Origin: Pomphorhynchus laevis
Lineage: Eukaryota; Acanthocephala; Palaeacanthocephala; Echinorhynchida; Pomphorhynchidae
Direction of reading: 5' to 3'
Length of the DNA stretch: 64,000 nucleotides
Assembly: GCA_012934845.2 (NCBI GenBank)
Contig: WNNJ02002635.1
Coordinates: forward strand, 1 to 64,000
Shown: positions 50,800 through 62,212 of the stretch, piece by piece
Layout: each line of letters starts with the position of its first letter
How positions within the stretch are numbered: position 1 is the first letter of the stretch
Position numbers and translations under genes: made by a program
The notes under the pieces: model-generated
Seen by the model: the letters and a program-made list of their open reading frames with translations, nothing else
Told to the model about the DNA's origin: nothing
Databases searched by the model: none

Positions 50800-52895
50800 A
50801 ATTTAAATCAAATTAAAATAAAAAATTGAAATTTAAAATAAACGTCATTTTTATGAATTGACTAATAAATAACAGAAGTTGTATCAGAATAAGAATTAGA
50901 GGTTATCAGAAGGAACTGCTATGCTATCAGGTTTCGGCTCCTAACTCCTCTACCCAACACAGCAGCGGAGCCAAATACATGCTAATGATGTATTTCCTCT
51001 GATAAAACTATCTCGTATCTTATTCTAATACAAAGTATATTATTTATTATCCATCCATAAAAATTTTCGCTAATGATTTTAAATTTATTTTAAATATTAT
51101 TGTGTTGATTTATATATTTTACTATTTTTTGTTTGATGGTATTTTTATAGTAACTCAGTTTAAAATATGTATCTATTAAATTATTTAAATGATTTTGAAG
51201 AAAGCCAATATCATTACATATTGTTGCAATTCTTAAAATTTCATTATTTAATGTATTATATTTTATATTATATGGTATGCATGAATGCTTATGCAAAAAT
51301 ATGTTTCTTGTAAATTTAAATATGTCATCTTTACTATATACATTAATAGTAGTTTTTGTTAATGTTAATTTAATGTTCATATCTAGATATACACCTTCTT
51401 TATCATTAATATTGGTTTTGTTAAGAATAAGGCTTTCTGGATAAATGTGCTCACTAATTGAATAAAAATTATTAGAATTGAATACACATATATCATCAAT
51501 GTATCGAAACATATATTTCATATATTTATATTGTTTAGATTTAGTTTTTACACAGTTATGAACAAATTCATATTCTATAAAGCTTAAAAACAAGTCAGTT
51601 ATAATTGGGCTACTATTACTACCCCGATTGGAACACCTTTTACTTGTCTAAATATAGATGTCCCTACTTTTAAATAATTTTGATTTATCAAAATATTTAA
51701 GGATTCTATTAATTCAATTTTATCCATATATTTATATTTATTTGATGGTTTAATTTTTGTTAGATAGGCGTTATAATTATTATAACATATATATGTATAT
51801 CTTTTTCCGAATATAAGGTTAATTAATTTTACTAACGCTTCTTTAATATCTACTAAATCTAGATTTGTATAAAGCGTACTAAAATCGTATGTATTTATAT
51901 TTTGAAAATTTATTCCTTTTGTCTGTTCTAAAAATTCTTTTGTTGAATTAATACTGAAATAGTGTTTTATAGCAGTATAAATTTCAATTACCTTGCAATA
52001 TTTTTTAAAATGTGCTTTAATTACTTTAAGTATTTTATTCATATAGACAGAAAGTGGTTTTAATGTACATTTAAACGCACTGCATATGAACCTAGGTTTT
52101 ATTGGATTTTTATGTAATTTTGGATTCCAATATAATATAGGTATAGTTTTATTATCTAATTCAACCTTTATACCCTTGTTATCCATTATAGAACAATGAC
52201 TTGTAGTAATCGTTTCTAAACTAAAATATCTACTTTTATATGTGGCTTTTACATTTAAATCATTAGAATTAACCTCTTTCACTAGTATATCATAATAAAG
52301 CTTTTTGCATATGAAGACAAAGTTATTACTAGCTTTATCAATAGTTGTTATTATATAGTTATCCTTTAATTTAGTAAGTTCTTTATACATATCTTTATTA
52401 ATTTTATCTTTTCTTTTATAATTGTTTGTTATTTTCATTTTATTTTTAATTTTATCAAATATATAGTCTTTCCAAATGTTTATCTTTGATGTATTTAAGC
52501 TTTTACTATTAATCAGCTTACTAAAGTCAGTATTTAAGTCGTTATATAACGAATTGTAAATTTTATTTCTATTGTTATTATTTTATCTATATTTACACCC
52601 TTTTGATAGCAGCTTTATTAATTCACAATTTTCAATTAATTCTAGATTATGGGTACATATATGTTCATTTATTTTATCAAAACTAAGACTTTTACAATTG
52701 CATTCTGTTTCCATTATGTTTCTAATATTATCGTCACATATTGATTTTAATTCTTTATTATAATTACAAATTTTTCGTCCTTATAGTGGTAGGAGTTTAT
52801 ACCTTATTTTAGGAATATATTTACTTAAATCTGACCCTATTATTTCTTTACTTTTAGAATTATTTAAAAGTCTACCTATTTTTTTGTTTTTCTTC
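50800..52895 (-). mobile_element. Penelope-like element copy 4, nearly complete RT
   Basis: Reads leftwards from about 52,890 (pre-RT region with C.C...C.H box) through 52,438-51,599 and 51,593-51,090. It has DNYIITTIDKASNNFVFICK, ILYWNPKLHKNPIKPRFICS, TYDFSTLYTNL (motif A), FRQVKGVPIG, IEYEFVHNCVKTKSK, RYIDDICVFNSNNFYSIS (catalytic) and IYPESLILNKTNI, ending KIVKYINQHNNI. A frameshift splits the frame at 51,596 inside GG-NSSP and further breaks sit near 52,440-52,600. The terminal repeat (50,800-51,075) follows. No GIY-YIG domain is joined to it. Confidence 0.92.
50898..51000 (-). ncRNA. Penelope-repeat ribozyme-like motif (copy 4)
   Basis: Same layout as at 39 kb, on the minus strand. Stem II is GGCTCC/GGAGCC here instead of GGCCCC/GGGGCC, a compensatory change. 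GAAA is 50,935-50,932; stem I TTCCTT/GAGGAG with G-U pairs; the box is CTGATAA (one change). Hairpin AAATACAT/ATGTATTT retained. Predicted cleavage between 50,951 and 50,950. Confidence 0.7.
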
Positions 52896-54640
52896 TTAAG
52901 CTTCTACTAATCAACTTATCAAAGTAAGCATTTACATCATAATGAATTGCAAATTTAATTTTCGTCAAAAAAAATAAAAATACTGAATTATTAAGATAAT
53001 GATGCTGTTAAGTTATTCCAAAATTTGAATAATATTCTTTAATATAATTTTTTTCAATAAAATTTTATTGTTACATAAAAATTGTAGAAATTATTTTATA
53101 ATGTTTTATTTTTATCACAAAATAAATTAAATAAATTTTATTTAGTAAAATTAAATTATTTCTATAACCTTTACTCTTTTCTTGCAAGTTAAGTTCTTAA
53201 TCATTAATATTAACTTCTTAAAATTCTTAAAATATTTAAAAAGCTGCTTTGACATCCGTATATTACACAAAAATCCAGATTCGCAATTTAATCGTGAGCG
53301 TCTTTAATCAGTTTTATGTTAGACATCTAGTTTAAGCACATGGGTGATAATTCTTGCCAAATTCATACATTGTAAAGTTTCACAGTCAAGCATTGATGTT
53401 CCTTAATATAAATATTATGTCGAATGAAGATATTCAGTAGTAACTATTGATGATAAATGCCTACATTAGTCTCAACGTTTGATTAAGCAAGCGATACATT
53501 TCGGGTCCATCGAAATTAAGTCATTTCATTTCTTTTGCAATTGTATGATTCTAAAGAATAAATTTGCCTATAAAAATAAAAAAAAGTTAACAAAAAAATT
53601 GATTTAAAAAAATCTATACCCATTCAAAAAATTAAATATTTCAATGTTAATACCATTGTATAAATCTACACAATGCGTTTAATATAATATGATACAATTG
53701 ATAATAAGTGATAGAATCAGTTAATTAAATTTGGATAAACTTTGTAATTGCAAACGTATAATATTTAATCAATTGCAACAATTGCTAAAAACGTGTTTAA
53801 TTGAGTCCGTTTTCGAGCTTTACGTTAAGAAAACTCAGCAATTTAAAAATTTTAAATCATCTAAATCATCTTTAGTATTTGGAACATATAAAGATATGTG
53901 AATAACCTAATAAAACGTTAATTTTATTTATGTAATTATGAATTTATGAATTGACTTTTAATCAATCTCGTTGACATCCCTTAGAGCATGCCGATCACGA
54001 AATTGCAATACTTTTTGACATGACAATTTTTATTTATAAAAAAGTAAAATTCTCTACAATATTCTGTAAGTATATTTAATTTAAATTATTAAATATAATT
54101 TGAATAATTCTTTTGTCTTTGATTTTCCATAGTTCCTATAAATTAACATTATATATATCATTTCATATGTAAAATTGAAAATTGAATATTAAGAAAGAAT
54201 ATCATGTAAACACATAATACATAAATTTATAATCCTCATGTAATATATATGTAATCTATATGATATTTAAAGGATATAATTCTGATTTTTTTTATAATTT
54301 TATGACTTTTTGATTAAAAACACGTTTTACAATGCACTGCTATCCATTTATCAGCAAATTAGAATAAAACATTTTATATATGCTAAATGAAAGCTTGACG
54401 TTTTATAATTTTTATTTTGCTTAACATAAATTTTCAAATACATTACAAAATGAGAGTAAGGCTCGCATAATTTATTTTAATTTAATTTATTTAAGTTTAA
54501 TAATCAAATGACACCATTTTAGAATTAGCAATAAAAAATAGGTTGTTCTTACATGTTTGAACAGATGTCACTTTACGTTATCCCATTAATCTTTAAAATC
54601 AGATCAATTAAAGGCCACGTATAAGATTTTATATAAAGTT
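52896..54640. other. AT-rich intergenic DNA
   Basis: No gene, RNA or repeat boundary recognised. Confidence 0.5.
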
Positions 54641-54649
54641 AAAATAACA

Positions 54650-54895
54650 ATTAATCAGTTTTTTATGAATTGAATAATAGATAATAGACGATGTATCAGA
54701 ATAAGAATAATAGGTCATTAGAAGGTACTGTCATGTTATCAGGTTTCGGAACTTATTCCCCACCTAACATATAAGCGGAGCCAAATACATGCTAATGACG
54801 TATTTTCTCTGATTAAATTTGATTATCTGGTGTATATTATTCCAATAAAAAAGCATATTGTTTATTATCCATAAAACTTTCAACTTAAAAGTTTC
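54650..54895 (-). repeat. solo Penelope-type terminal repeat
   Basis: Same unit as 50,800-51,075 without RT. GGCTCC and the AAATACG..ATGTATTT hairpin are kept; stem II and stem III have mismatches and the box reads CTAATGA. Confidence 0.8.
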
Positions 54896-57690
54896 AATGT
54901 ATTATGTCTCATGTAATAACTCTTAAGTCTCAATTTAAAAGTTTCAACGTTTATTGTAGTAACCTAGTCATTGAGTTTCGGACTTTATTCCTCTGTAATG
55001 CAATTAAACCCTCAAGATTGAGTGTTGTTGAAACAAATCTACAAATATAATAAATATATTAAAATCAATCCAGCAATACATGGCATTCCTTCTTATATCA
55101 TTTTATCGTCTTTTCGTATCGTAGTCTCTTTAGTATTTGGAAGTGTTCGCTGTCTCGATGGACGAGCGTCGTAAGTCTTGAGGGCCTTTCGGTTATATGA
55201 ATTTAATGTACTTTAGTGTTTACATGACAAATAATTTAATAATTCAATAATTTTTTATAAGCTTTTTTATAACTTATATCAATTAATAATTTAAACTTAA
55301 AATAAAAGTTTATTTATGAATTGACTTATAAATAATATATTATGTACTAAATAATATCCAATTATTCTTTATAAGGTTGTATCCGTTTAACTCTATGGCA
55401 GTATCCGTTCAACTCTATGAATAAATGTTAAACGTGCATAATTGTTTTGATCGCTATTTGCTTATATCATGTAATAATAGTTTATATATATTCCGTATTC
55501 GATTCAAGCCGATTTCATTTTTGTAAATTAAAAGCATAAATCAATTCTTTGCCAATTCTATGACTTCTGCAATTACTTAGTATTGGAATATTCATGATTA
55601 TTTGACGTTGATTGCTGATATTTAAACAATAAACCAATATTTAAACAAATATTATTATAATAATTTCAATTGATCTCAATTCGCATCAAAAAACCATTTT
55701 GCGTTATCACAGAATTAGAAAAATACTTTGCATTTCTCTAATTTTTCTAGCAACTACATTTTTACTCTCAGACATCCTTCTCTTTTATGTTTGACTTCTG
55801 TTAGGAACAAAATTGCATGCTGTTTTTTGTACTTGAAAGGTTATCTCCGCTATCTTTATGGCCATAAAAAAGCTATAATTCGGCATTAATGGGCAATTTG
55901 ATGTTAGGAATTTTGAATGTACACCTTTTTATGCCAAAGAGTATTAATGTCATTGGCCATTAAACTAGTTTTTTGCAATGACTTCCGATTCAAACAGAAC
56001 GCAGTCAAAATGCAGTGGCAAGTGTAATTCTCAGGTCGGATATTGTCAAGGCGTATCTTTAATGGATTTCTATTTGTTACAGATTGGCACTGCACTTTCT
56101 GATAAGTGCAACGCATGACATTTGATTCGCTATTGACTTCTAAGTCAGCAGCAATTAGGCATTTTTGTGTAGTAAAAAGCAATATATTATGTACTTGATA
56201 TAAAAGTAATATCTTAACTGAAATAATAAAAATTTAAAATTTCATAACATTTTTGACTAAATTTGTTTGTTCGAAATAAATAATAACTATTTATTATCTT
56301 ATAAATGTTTATTTAATAAAAAACTGTTTGCTTGAAAAACAGCTTGAAATCATTGTGCTTGAAAATAATTAATACATAATTAAATATATTTTTAATAAAT
56401 AATAAATTTATTTATAAGTCAAATCGTAGAAAACTGAAAATTTATGATTAGAAGGAAAGTATTCCATAAATTCTTATAAATTACGGGTTAATCGTTTACT
56501 TTCATACGGTCAGCAATCAATTTTAAATTATTGATGCCAACAATGTTAAATTATTTTATCTGTGTTAAATAAATATTTGAAATTGACATCGAATTTATAT
56601 TCGTAAATATAAATGAAAAGTTAAAAAGATTTTATTAGACTAGATTTTTGGATAAGCGATGTTGATGCGACATTAAAAGTTGCAACTACGAATTTTATTC
56701 TACTAATTGTAATCCTATTTGGATCAATTGTAATCCTATGATCCAAATAATAATCTGAAAAATTTGAACGTCAAAAACAAAATAAACTCTATCTCGTTTT
56801 ATTAAATATATAATGGTTTTTAATTTTATAAATAAATATCCTATAAAAATATAATGGTTTTTAATGAAAATATTTTTAATTCTATAAATTATATTGAAAA
56901 ACATTGCGGTATCATTTTATATAAGAAAATTTAATTAAACGGTACTTAGCATAGAAGAGTATTCGATATGGCACTGAAAATAAAGTTGCTCTGTAGAAAT
57001 TTATGAACATTTCATAAATGTTCCGTTAAAAACCGCAGTAAATAAACATTAATTAAATATTACATAAAAATTTTAAGAAAATACAATTTTTAATATGTTT
57101 TATAAATATTTATTTTTACTTATTTTCAATTCATCTGTATTTAATTTCTTTAAATAATTTATTATAATATTAATTTGATTAATAAAATAATAAAATTTCA
57201 TTAAATTCTATTTAACAAATAATTTTTATCAAATATTTTTTATCACAAATTTGTATTATTTAATGAATAATTAAATATAAACTTATATTTTCCCTAATTG
57301 AGCAAATAAAATTGAAATTATCAGCTAAAATAAAGTATTGCTAGATCTTTTATTGAAACGCGCTTTATCAAATATCACATAAATGTATAAGAGTCCAATA
57401 TTTATTTTGTTTTCAAATTTTCACAGACTACTGGGGTAATTATCAGTAAAATATATAAATTTTATTTCAGAAAATAAAACCTTTTATTTCTACTAAATAT
57501 TAAAAAATATTAATATTTAATCGTACTTGTAATGATTGTTTCTATTCTGACACGATTATATATTACGGGCGATACAAGAGTTTTGATTAGCCGAAAGCTG
57601 TGATATAAAAATAATAGTTTTCTTTTTCGAGTATGTTCTTTTAGACTACAAAGGTATAATATATATATACTGTTTTAAATATTCAATATT
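54896..57690. other. AT-rich intergenic DNA with one small open frame
   Basis: A minus-strand frame of 92 codons (55,904-56,182; contains CTYQKVQCQSVTNRN and CHCILTAFC) is less AT-rich than its surroundings but matches nothing I know; it may be an exon or chance. Remainder featureless apart from a TCCGTT(T/C)AACTCTATG repeat near 55,383-55,410. Confidence 0.35.
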
Positions 57691-57708
57691 TAATTTTACA
57701 ATATTTTC

Positions 57709-57735
57709 CTGAAGAAGCCAAAGCGGCGAAACGTG
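57709..57735 (+). ncRNA. conventional-order small hammerhead-like motif
   Basis: CTGAAGA (57,709-57,715), stem II GCC..GGC (57,717-57,727), GAAA (57,728-57,731) and self-complementary ACGT (57,731-57,734). This is the layout of the small Penelope-associated hammerheads that cleave as dimers. The base after GU is G, which is not a permitted cleavage nucleotide, so probably inactive. Confidence 0.5.
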
Positions 57736-57826
57736 AAGAAAAAGTTTTTCTTTGATTTGAGGATAACGATGGTGCCGTCAAAAAGTATATATTATATATA
57801 ATCAGATCCATCAGTCTAATGTATCA

Positions 57827-57897
57827 CTTCGAGTCGCTCCTAACCACCCAGCTGTCATCGTCAGTCGAATGAAGTGGTTAGGGTGCGTTTCGACTGC
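57827..57897 (-). ncRNA. reversed-order hammerhead-core motif, family R2 (copy b)
   Basis: Minus strand: GCAGT-CGAAAC (57,897-57,887), TAACCAC/GTGGTTA long stem, CTGACGA, and GGAGCG-A-C at the predicted cleavage site, where U16.1 is changed to A. Otherwise like copy c. Confidence 0.6.
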
Positions 57898-58218
57898 TTT
57901 TGTGATAACTATGAAGGCACCAGCAATTCCTCACGATGCTATACGAAGCTCAGGTGCAGAAGCGTTTTTACTGGCTTGTTGCGTGTGTGAACCTTCTAGT
58001 TATTCTTTATATAAGGCACAAATGCGTATCCGTTGGTTACGAGGGCACTGAATTTCTCACAGGATTTCGAAAGGAATACGTTTTTTATAAATTGTTATTG
58101 CGAAAAATCGCTTGAAACTGTGGTCCAAAAGCCAAAACTGGCTATGATTGGTTTTAAATCCATATGTGTAGCCAAATAACTTGACTTCGATCATCAGCTC
58201 CATCAGTCTAATGTATCA

Positions 58219-58289
58219 CTCTGAGACGCTCCAAACCACCCAACATTCATTGTCAGTTGGATGAAGTGGTTAGGATGCGTTTCGACTGC
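58219..58289 (-). ncRNA. reversed-order hammerhead-core motif, family R2 (copy c)
   Basis: Minus strand: GCAGT-CGAAAC, ACGC/GCGT then a bulged A then the 10-bp stem, and the cleavage triplet GUC (58,227-58,225) followed by TCAG. Here the box reads CTGACAA and stem II is weakened, so each copy of the family keeps a different intact subset. Confidence 0.6.
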
Positions 58290-59167
58290 TTTTGTGATAA
58301 ATGTAAAGACACCAGCAATTCCTCACGATGCTAAACAAAACTCAGGTGCATAAAGCGTTTTCACTGGCTTGTTGCGTGTATGGACCTTCTAGTTATTCTT
58401 TATATGCACAAATGCGTATCCGTTGGTTACGGGGGCACTGAATTTCTCACAGGATTCCGAAAGGAATACGTTTTTTATAAATTGTTAGTGCGAAAACTCG
58501 CTTGATACTGTGGTCCAGGAGCCAAAGCTGGCTACGATTGATTTTGTTGAATTTCTCACAGGATTCCGAAAGGAATACGTTTTTTATAAATTTTTAGTGC
58601 GAAAACTCGCTTGATACTGTGGTCCAGGAGCCAAAGCTGGCAACGGATACGATTTGTTAGTAAATAATAATACATACATTTAGATGACAATCAAAAATGT
58701 TTCAAATGCTTATCCGTTGATTACGAGGGCACTGAATTTCTCACAGGATTCCAAAAGGAATGCGTCAAAAGTAAACAGAAAGTAATTTTCTGAAGATGCT
58801 AACAGAAGTTAGCAAAATATCAAATACGATTTTCTTTCTTTTCATCCATCTCGAATTTGTTCTACTAAACATATATTTAGACTTCATCTATTTGCAGCAC
58901 CCGCACCTTTTATCACTACAAGCTAGGTTTCTACCCTTTTCATTACGTTTACCATTCCTAGGAAGTATGGATCGTAAATTATGACTGTTTTTAAAACAAA
59001 TCCTTTGTTTTCTAATGTTTGAAATTCCAGATTCCTGTAATATTTTAAAAGCTTTGTCGTAGTCTTTTGATAAATCTCGAATCGTCGGTGTATACCAAAA
59101 GACAGCATTAAATGAGTGTTAATCATTCGTTTTACTAACATAAGTGACCTTATCTGGCTTAAATAAA

Positions 59168-59303
59168 AGTTCCATTCTAGTACAATGTTACATTCTAGTA
59201 CAATGTTGAACTGTCTAGTACAATGTTCCATTCTAGTACAATGTTACATTCTAGTACAATGTTGAACTGTCTAGTACAATGTTCCATTCTAGTACAATGT
59301 TTC
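59168..59303. repeat. short tandem repeat CATTCTAGTACAATGTT
   Basis: Seven or so units of 17-20 bp, with higher-order pattern TTCCATTCTAGT / TTACATTCTAGT / TTGAACTGTCTAGT. The open frame across it is an artefact. Confidence 0.9.
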
Positions 59304-59312
59304 CTTATCACT

Positions 59313-59382
59313 CCTAGACGAGCTGATGGTAGCCGGCAGTACTTATCAGTAGGGTGAACTACCATCAGTCGTTTCGGCTGCC
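59313..59382 (-). ncRNA. reversed-order hammerhead-core motif, family R1 (copy a)
   Basis: Minus strand: GGCAGC-CGAAA (59,382-59,372), ACGA plus CTGATGGTAG, stem I CCTA, box CTGATAA, stem II TACTGCC, CTACCATCAG-C-TCGT, C17 at 59,317, stem I 3' TAGG (59,316-59,313). The 10-bp upper stem III is perfect. One change in the CUGAUGA box. Inverted relative to the array that follows. Confidence 0.7.
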
Positions 59383-59872
59383 TTGTGATATATTAAATAG
59401 ACATTTCCGAGAATTTGCTAACGTAGTAGCATGAACATAGCCTCTCTAAACTAACCATGTGCTTTCCGGATCATCCTAATTTTATTCGGCAGGCATTTTA
59501 CTTTCTGTCGTTGCTTGCTTATATACCAGTATAGAACAAAACTGATTTATAACAAGGCTGATTTATAACAAGACAATTTGTAAATTGTCTTGGTAATAAA
59601 TACTTACAATTTATTTATTAGTAATACCTCTAGAGGGTTGGTTCCATTTGTCAGTTTCTTTTGGATAGTTTCAATATAATTCATTTCAATGAATTATATA
59701 TAATTCATTATATTCAGTTATCGTTTCGTCTTGCGGCTTTCTCAAAATCGTAAGTAGTTATAATAAATAAAGTTTAATCAGTTAAACTTTCTTGATTATA
59801 ACTGGTTAAAGAGGCTATGTCCATGCTACCATGTCAGCGAATTCTCCGAAATGCCTATTTAATATATCACAA

Positions 59873-59942
59873 GGCAGCCGAAACGATTGATGATAGTTCA
59901 CCCTACTGATGAGTGCTGCCGGCTACCATAAGCTCGTCTAGG
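59873..59942 (+). ncRNA. reversed-order hammerhead-core motif, family R1 (copy b), all core boxes intact
   Basis: GGCAGC (59,873-59,878), C, GAAA (59,880-59,883), stem III 5' to 59,896, stem I CCTA (59,902-59,905), CTGATGA (59,906-59,912), GT, stem II GCTGCC (59,915-59,920), stem III 3' (59,923-59,937), C17 at 59,938 in a GUC triplet, stem I 3' TAGG (59,939-59,942). Upper stem III has two mismatches. Confidence 0.75.
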
Positions 59943-60080
59943 AGTTATAAGGAAGTCTGCTCTACTTGTAATAAAACTCCGGTTTTTGGCAACAACTACA
60001 ATTATAAAACTCAAACTTATTAGCTACCGATCAGAGTTTTACACGTTCTGATACCAAATTATAAAAATGTATGCTCTAAG

Positions 60081-60338
60081 GCAAAGGTGGCCAACTAATG
60101 GCGCACGGAATTTTTCTTATAAAGTTGATAATAAAAATTTTCCAGATATTTTACGACTATTTCCAAAAGTTAGTTTGAACACTTTACTCATTAACGAAAA
60201 CAAAGTTATATATTTTTCAACATTTTTATTGAAAATTGCAAATATTTGAAAAATGTGTTAGTTCTTAAAAAAATTGGCACATTTGATATTCTCTGAAAGG
60301 GAAATTGGCGCTTCATCGAAAAGTGTTTGTCACATCTG
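60081..60338. mobile_element. hAT-like MITE with 8-bp target duplication
   Basis: Flanked by GCTCTAAG (60,073-60,080) and GCTCTAAA (60,339-60,346). Ends CAAAGGTGGCCAAC and, inverted, CAGATGTGACAAAC. The neighbouring R1 unit (about 60,700) retains the matching empty site (CCTCCAAAGG), showing a clean insertion. No transposase. Confidence 0.75.
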
Positions 60339-60497
60339 CTCTAAAGGGATTCTGTGGTAAATCAAGCAACGATAACAATTAAAATTCCTGCCGAATAAAA
60401 TTAGGATGATCCGGAAAGCACATGGTAAGTTTAAAGAGGCTATGCCCATGCTACAACGTTAGCAAATTCTCTGAGATGCGTTTTGAATATATGACAA

Positions 60498-60567
60498 GGC
60501 AGCCGAACCGACTGATGGTAGTTCACCCTGCTGATGAGTGCTGCCGGCTACCATCAGCTAGTCTAGA
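60498..60567 (+). ncRNA. reversed-order hammerhead-core motif, family R1 (copy c)
   Basis: GGCAGC-CGAACC, CTGATGGTAG/CTACCATCAG perfect, CTGATGA and GTGCTGCC intact, GUC at 60,561-60,563. GAAA is changed to GAAC. Confidence 0.68.
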
Positions 60568-60857
60568 AGTGATAAAGTAGTATGCTCTACTTGTAATCAA
60601 ACTTGGGTTTTTAGCAACAACTACAATTATGAAACTGAAACTTATTAGCTCCCGGAGCACAGTTTAATAAAATCTGATTTAGAATTATCAAAACGTATCC
60701 TCCAAAGGATCATGTGAGAAAGCAAGCAGCGACAGCAATTAAAATTCCTGCCGAATAAAATTAGGATGATCCGGAAAGCACATGGTTAGTTTAAAGAGGC
60801 TATGTTCATGCTACTACGTTGGCAAATTCTCTGAGATGCGTTTTGAATATATGACAA

Positions 60858-60927
60858 GGCTGCCGAAACGACTGATGGTAGTTTACCCTACTGGTGAGTG
60901 CTGCCGGCTACTATCAGCGAGTCTAGA
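60858..60927 (+). ncRNA. reversed-order hammerhead-core motif, family R1 (copy d)
   Basis: GGCTGC-CGAAAC, the 10-bp upper stem III with a single G-U pair (CTGATGGTAG/CTACTATCAG), GUC retained; the box is CTGGTGA and stem II has one mismatch. Confidence 0.65.
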
Positions 60928-61089
60928 AGTGATAAAGTAGTATACTCTGCAAGTAATCGAACTTCAGTGTTTTGCAACACCATTTGATTATAACCCCACA
61001 TTTTTAAATTGACAAGGATTAATAAATTGACTTTTAATATAAACAATAATAATATCACTTTTTCCACGAATTTAATAATTAATCAATTT

Positions 61090-61260
61090 ATAATATAATA
61101 TACTATTTATAATATCAGGTTTCGATTCCCATTCCTCGCCCTAACATAGCAGTTGGGCAAATATCTGCTAATAATGTATTTCCTTTAACGAAATTTGATT
61201 ATCTAGCGTAATACTTCATTCTATAACAGATTGTAAACATAAAAAAATTAGATGAGAATA
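61090..61260 (-). repeat. solo Penelope-type terminal repeat, diverged
   Basis: Keeps ATATCAGGTTTCGATTCCCA, CATAGCAG and the AAATATCTGCTAATAATGTA block; truncated start. Confidence 0.7.
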
Positions 61261-61689
61261 TTATGAATAACAATTTCTAAGATAATTAATAAAAATATTA
61301 TTGAATTTTCCTACAAAAACATATATTACATGATATAATATATATTACATAATATAATATATTACATATATTATACGAAATATGTTTCTACATATAAATA
61401 AAATTTTAAATATATTATATAATTTAATAGTAATTTAAAATAATATTATTTTTTAGAAATTTAGTATTTTTATGATAATAGTTCAATGACATGCAATCAA
61501 AATTTTTAAAATATTCGAAGAAATCAGATCAATAAACTGAAGCTACATATTTTGTACTATAAAATTTAAAAATACGAAATTTAAATAAATTTAAATTTCG
61601 AATCAACCTAATATATCAACGAGGCAATAGAATGATGCAATTTTATTATCTGGCATATTTCGTTCTTTTTGCAAAGTCTATTATATACT

Positions 61690-62040
61690 ATCCATCCATA
61701 AAAATTTTCAACTTAAGAGTTTAAACTTATTTTTTATAAAAGTTCGATGTTTTTTATATTTTACGATTCTCTGTCTGATTTTATTCCAAGACCTAACATA
61801 ACAGCGGGTCAAAATCATGTTAATGACGAATTTCATCCGATTAATATAGTAGCCTAGTTTAAAACATGCAGCTAATTATTTGAATGATTTTGAAGAAAGC
61901 CAGTATCATTACATATTGTTGCAATTCGTAAAATTTCATTATTTAATATATTATATTTTATATTATATGGTATGCATGAATGCTCGTGCAAAAATATGTT
62001 TCTTGTAAATTTAAATATGTCATCTTTACAATATAACTAA
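61690..62040 (-). mobile_element. Penelope-like RT tail with partial terminal repeat (copy 5)
   Basis: 61,865-62,035 on the minus strand encodes the RT C terminus (IFKFTRNIFLHEHSCIPYNI, CNDTGFLQNHSNN). 61,780-61,860 holds a partial terminal repeat (CCTAACATAACAGCGGGTC..GTTAATGACG). Confidence 0.75.
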
Positions 62041-62212
62041 ATAAATAATATCTTTATAATTAATAGTATATAGTCGTTATAGTTTATCTATACTAATAAA
62101 CTAGTGAGCGTCAGTAACTATCATCACGTTATAAAAATACTATATATAATAGAGATGGTCTGATAAGCCGGTTTCCAGTTTATCGGAAATGCTCTTTTTC
62201 AAAAGTCACGCT

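Larger units (their letters stand above)
57800..58775 (-). repeat. R2 element tandem array (period about 392 bp)
   Basis: TCAGTCTAATGTATCACT occurs at 57,811 and 58,203. Between them lies the R2 body (CACAGGATTTCGAAAGG, GCGAAAAATCGC, CAAAACTGGC blocks), which is repeated again in shortened form at 58,439, 58,551 and 58,731. Same element as 30,541-30,950 in opposite orientation. Confidence 0.85.
59800..60985 (+). repeat. R1 element tandem array, three units of about 360 bp
   Basis: TTAAAGAGGCTATG begins units at 60,431 and 60,791 (360 bp apart). A first unit begins near 59,806, separated from the second by 359 bp once the 266-bp hAT-like insertion plus duplication is subtracted. Each unit has one ribozyme-like motif and the conserved AATAAAATTAGGATGATCCG..GCACATGG block. 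The inverted copy at 59,313-59,500 is a fourth. Confidence 0.85.

Noticed and set aside
58923-59231. 102-codon minus-strand frame
   Set aside because: Partly within the CTAGTACAATG repeat and without a recognisable domain.
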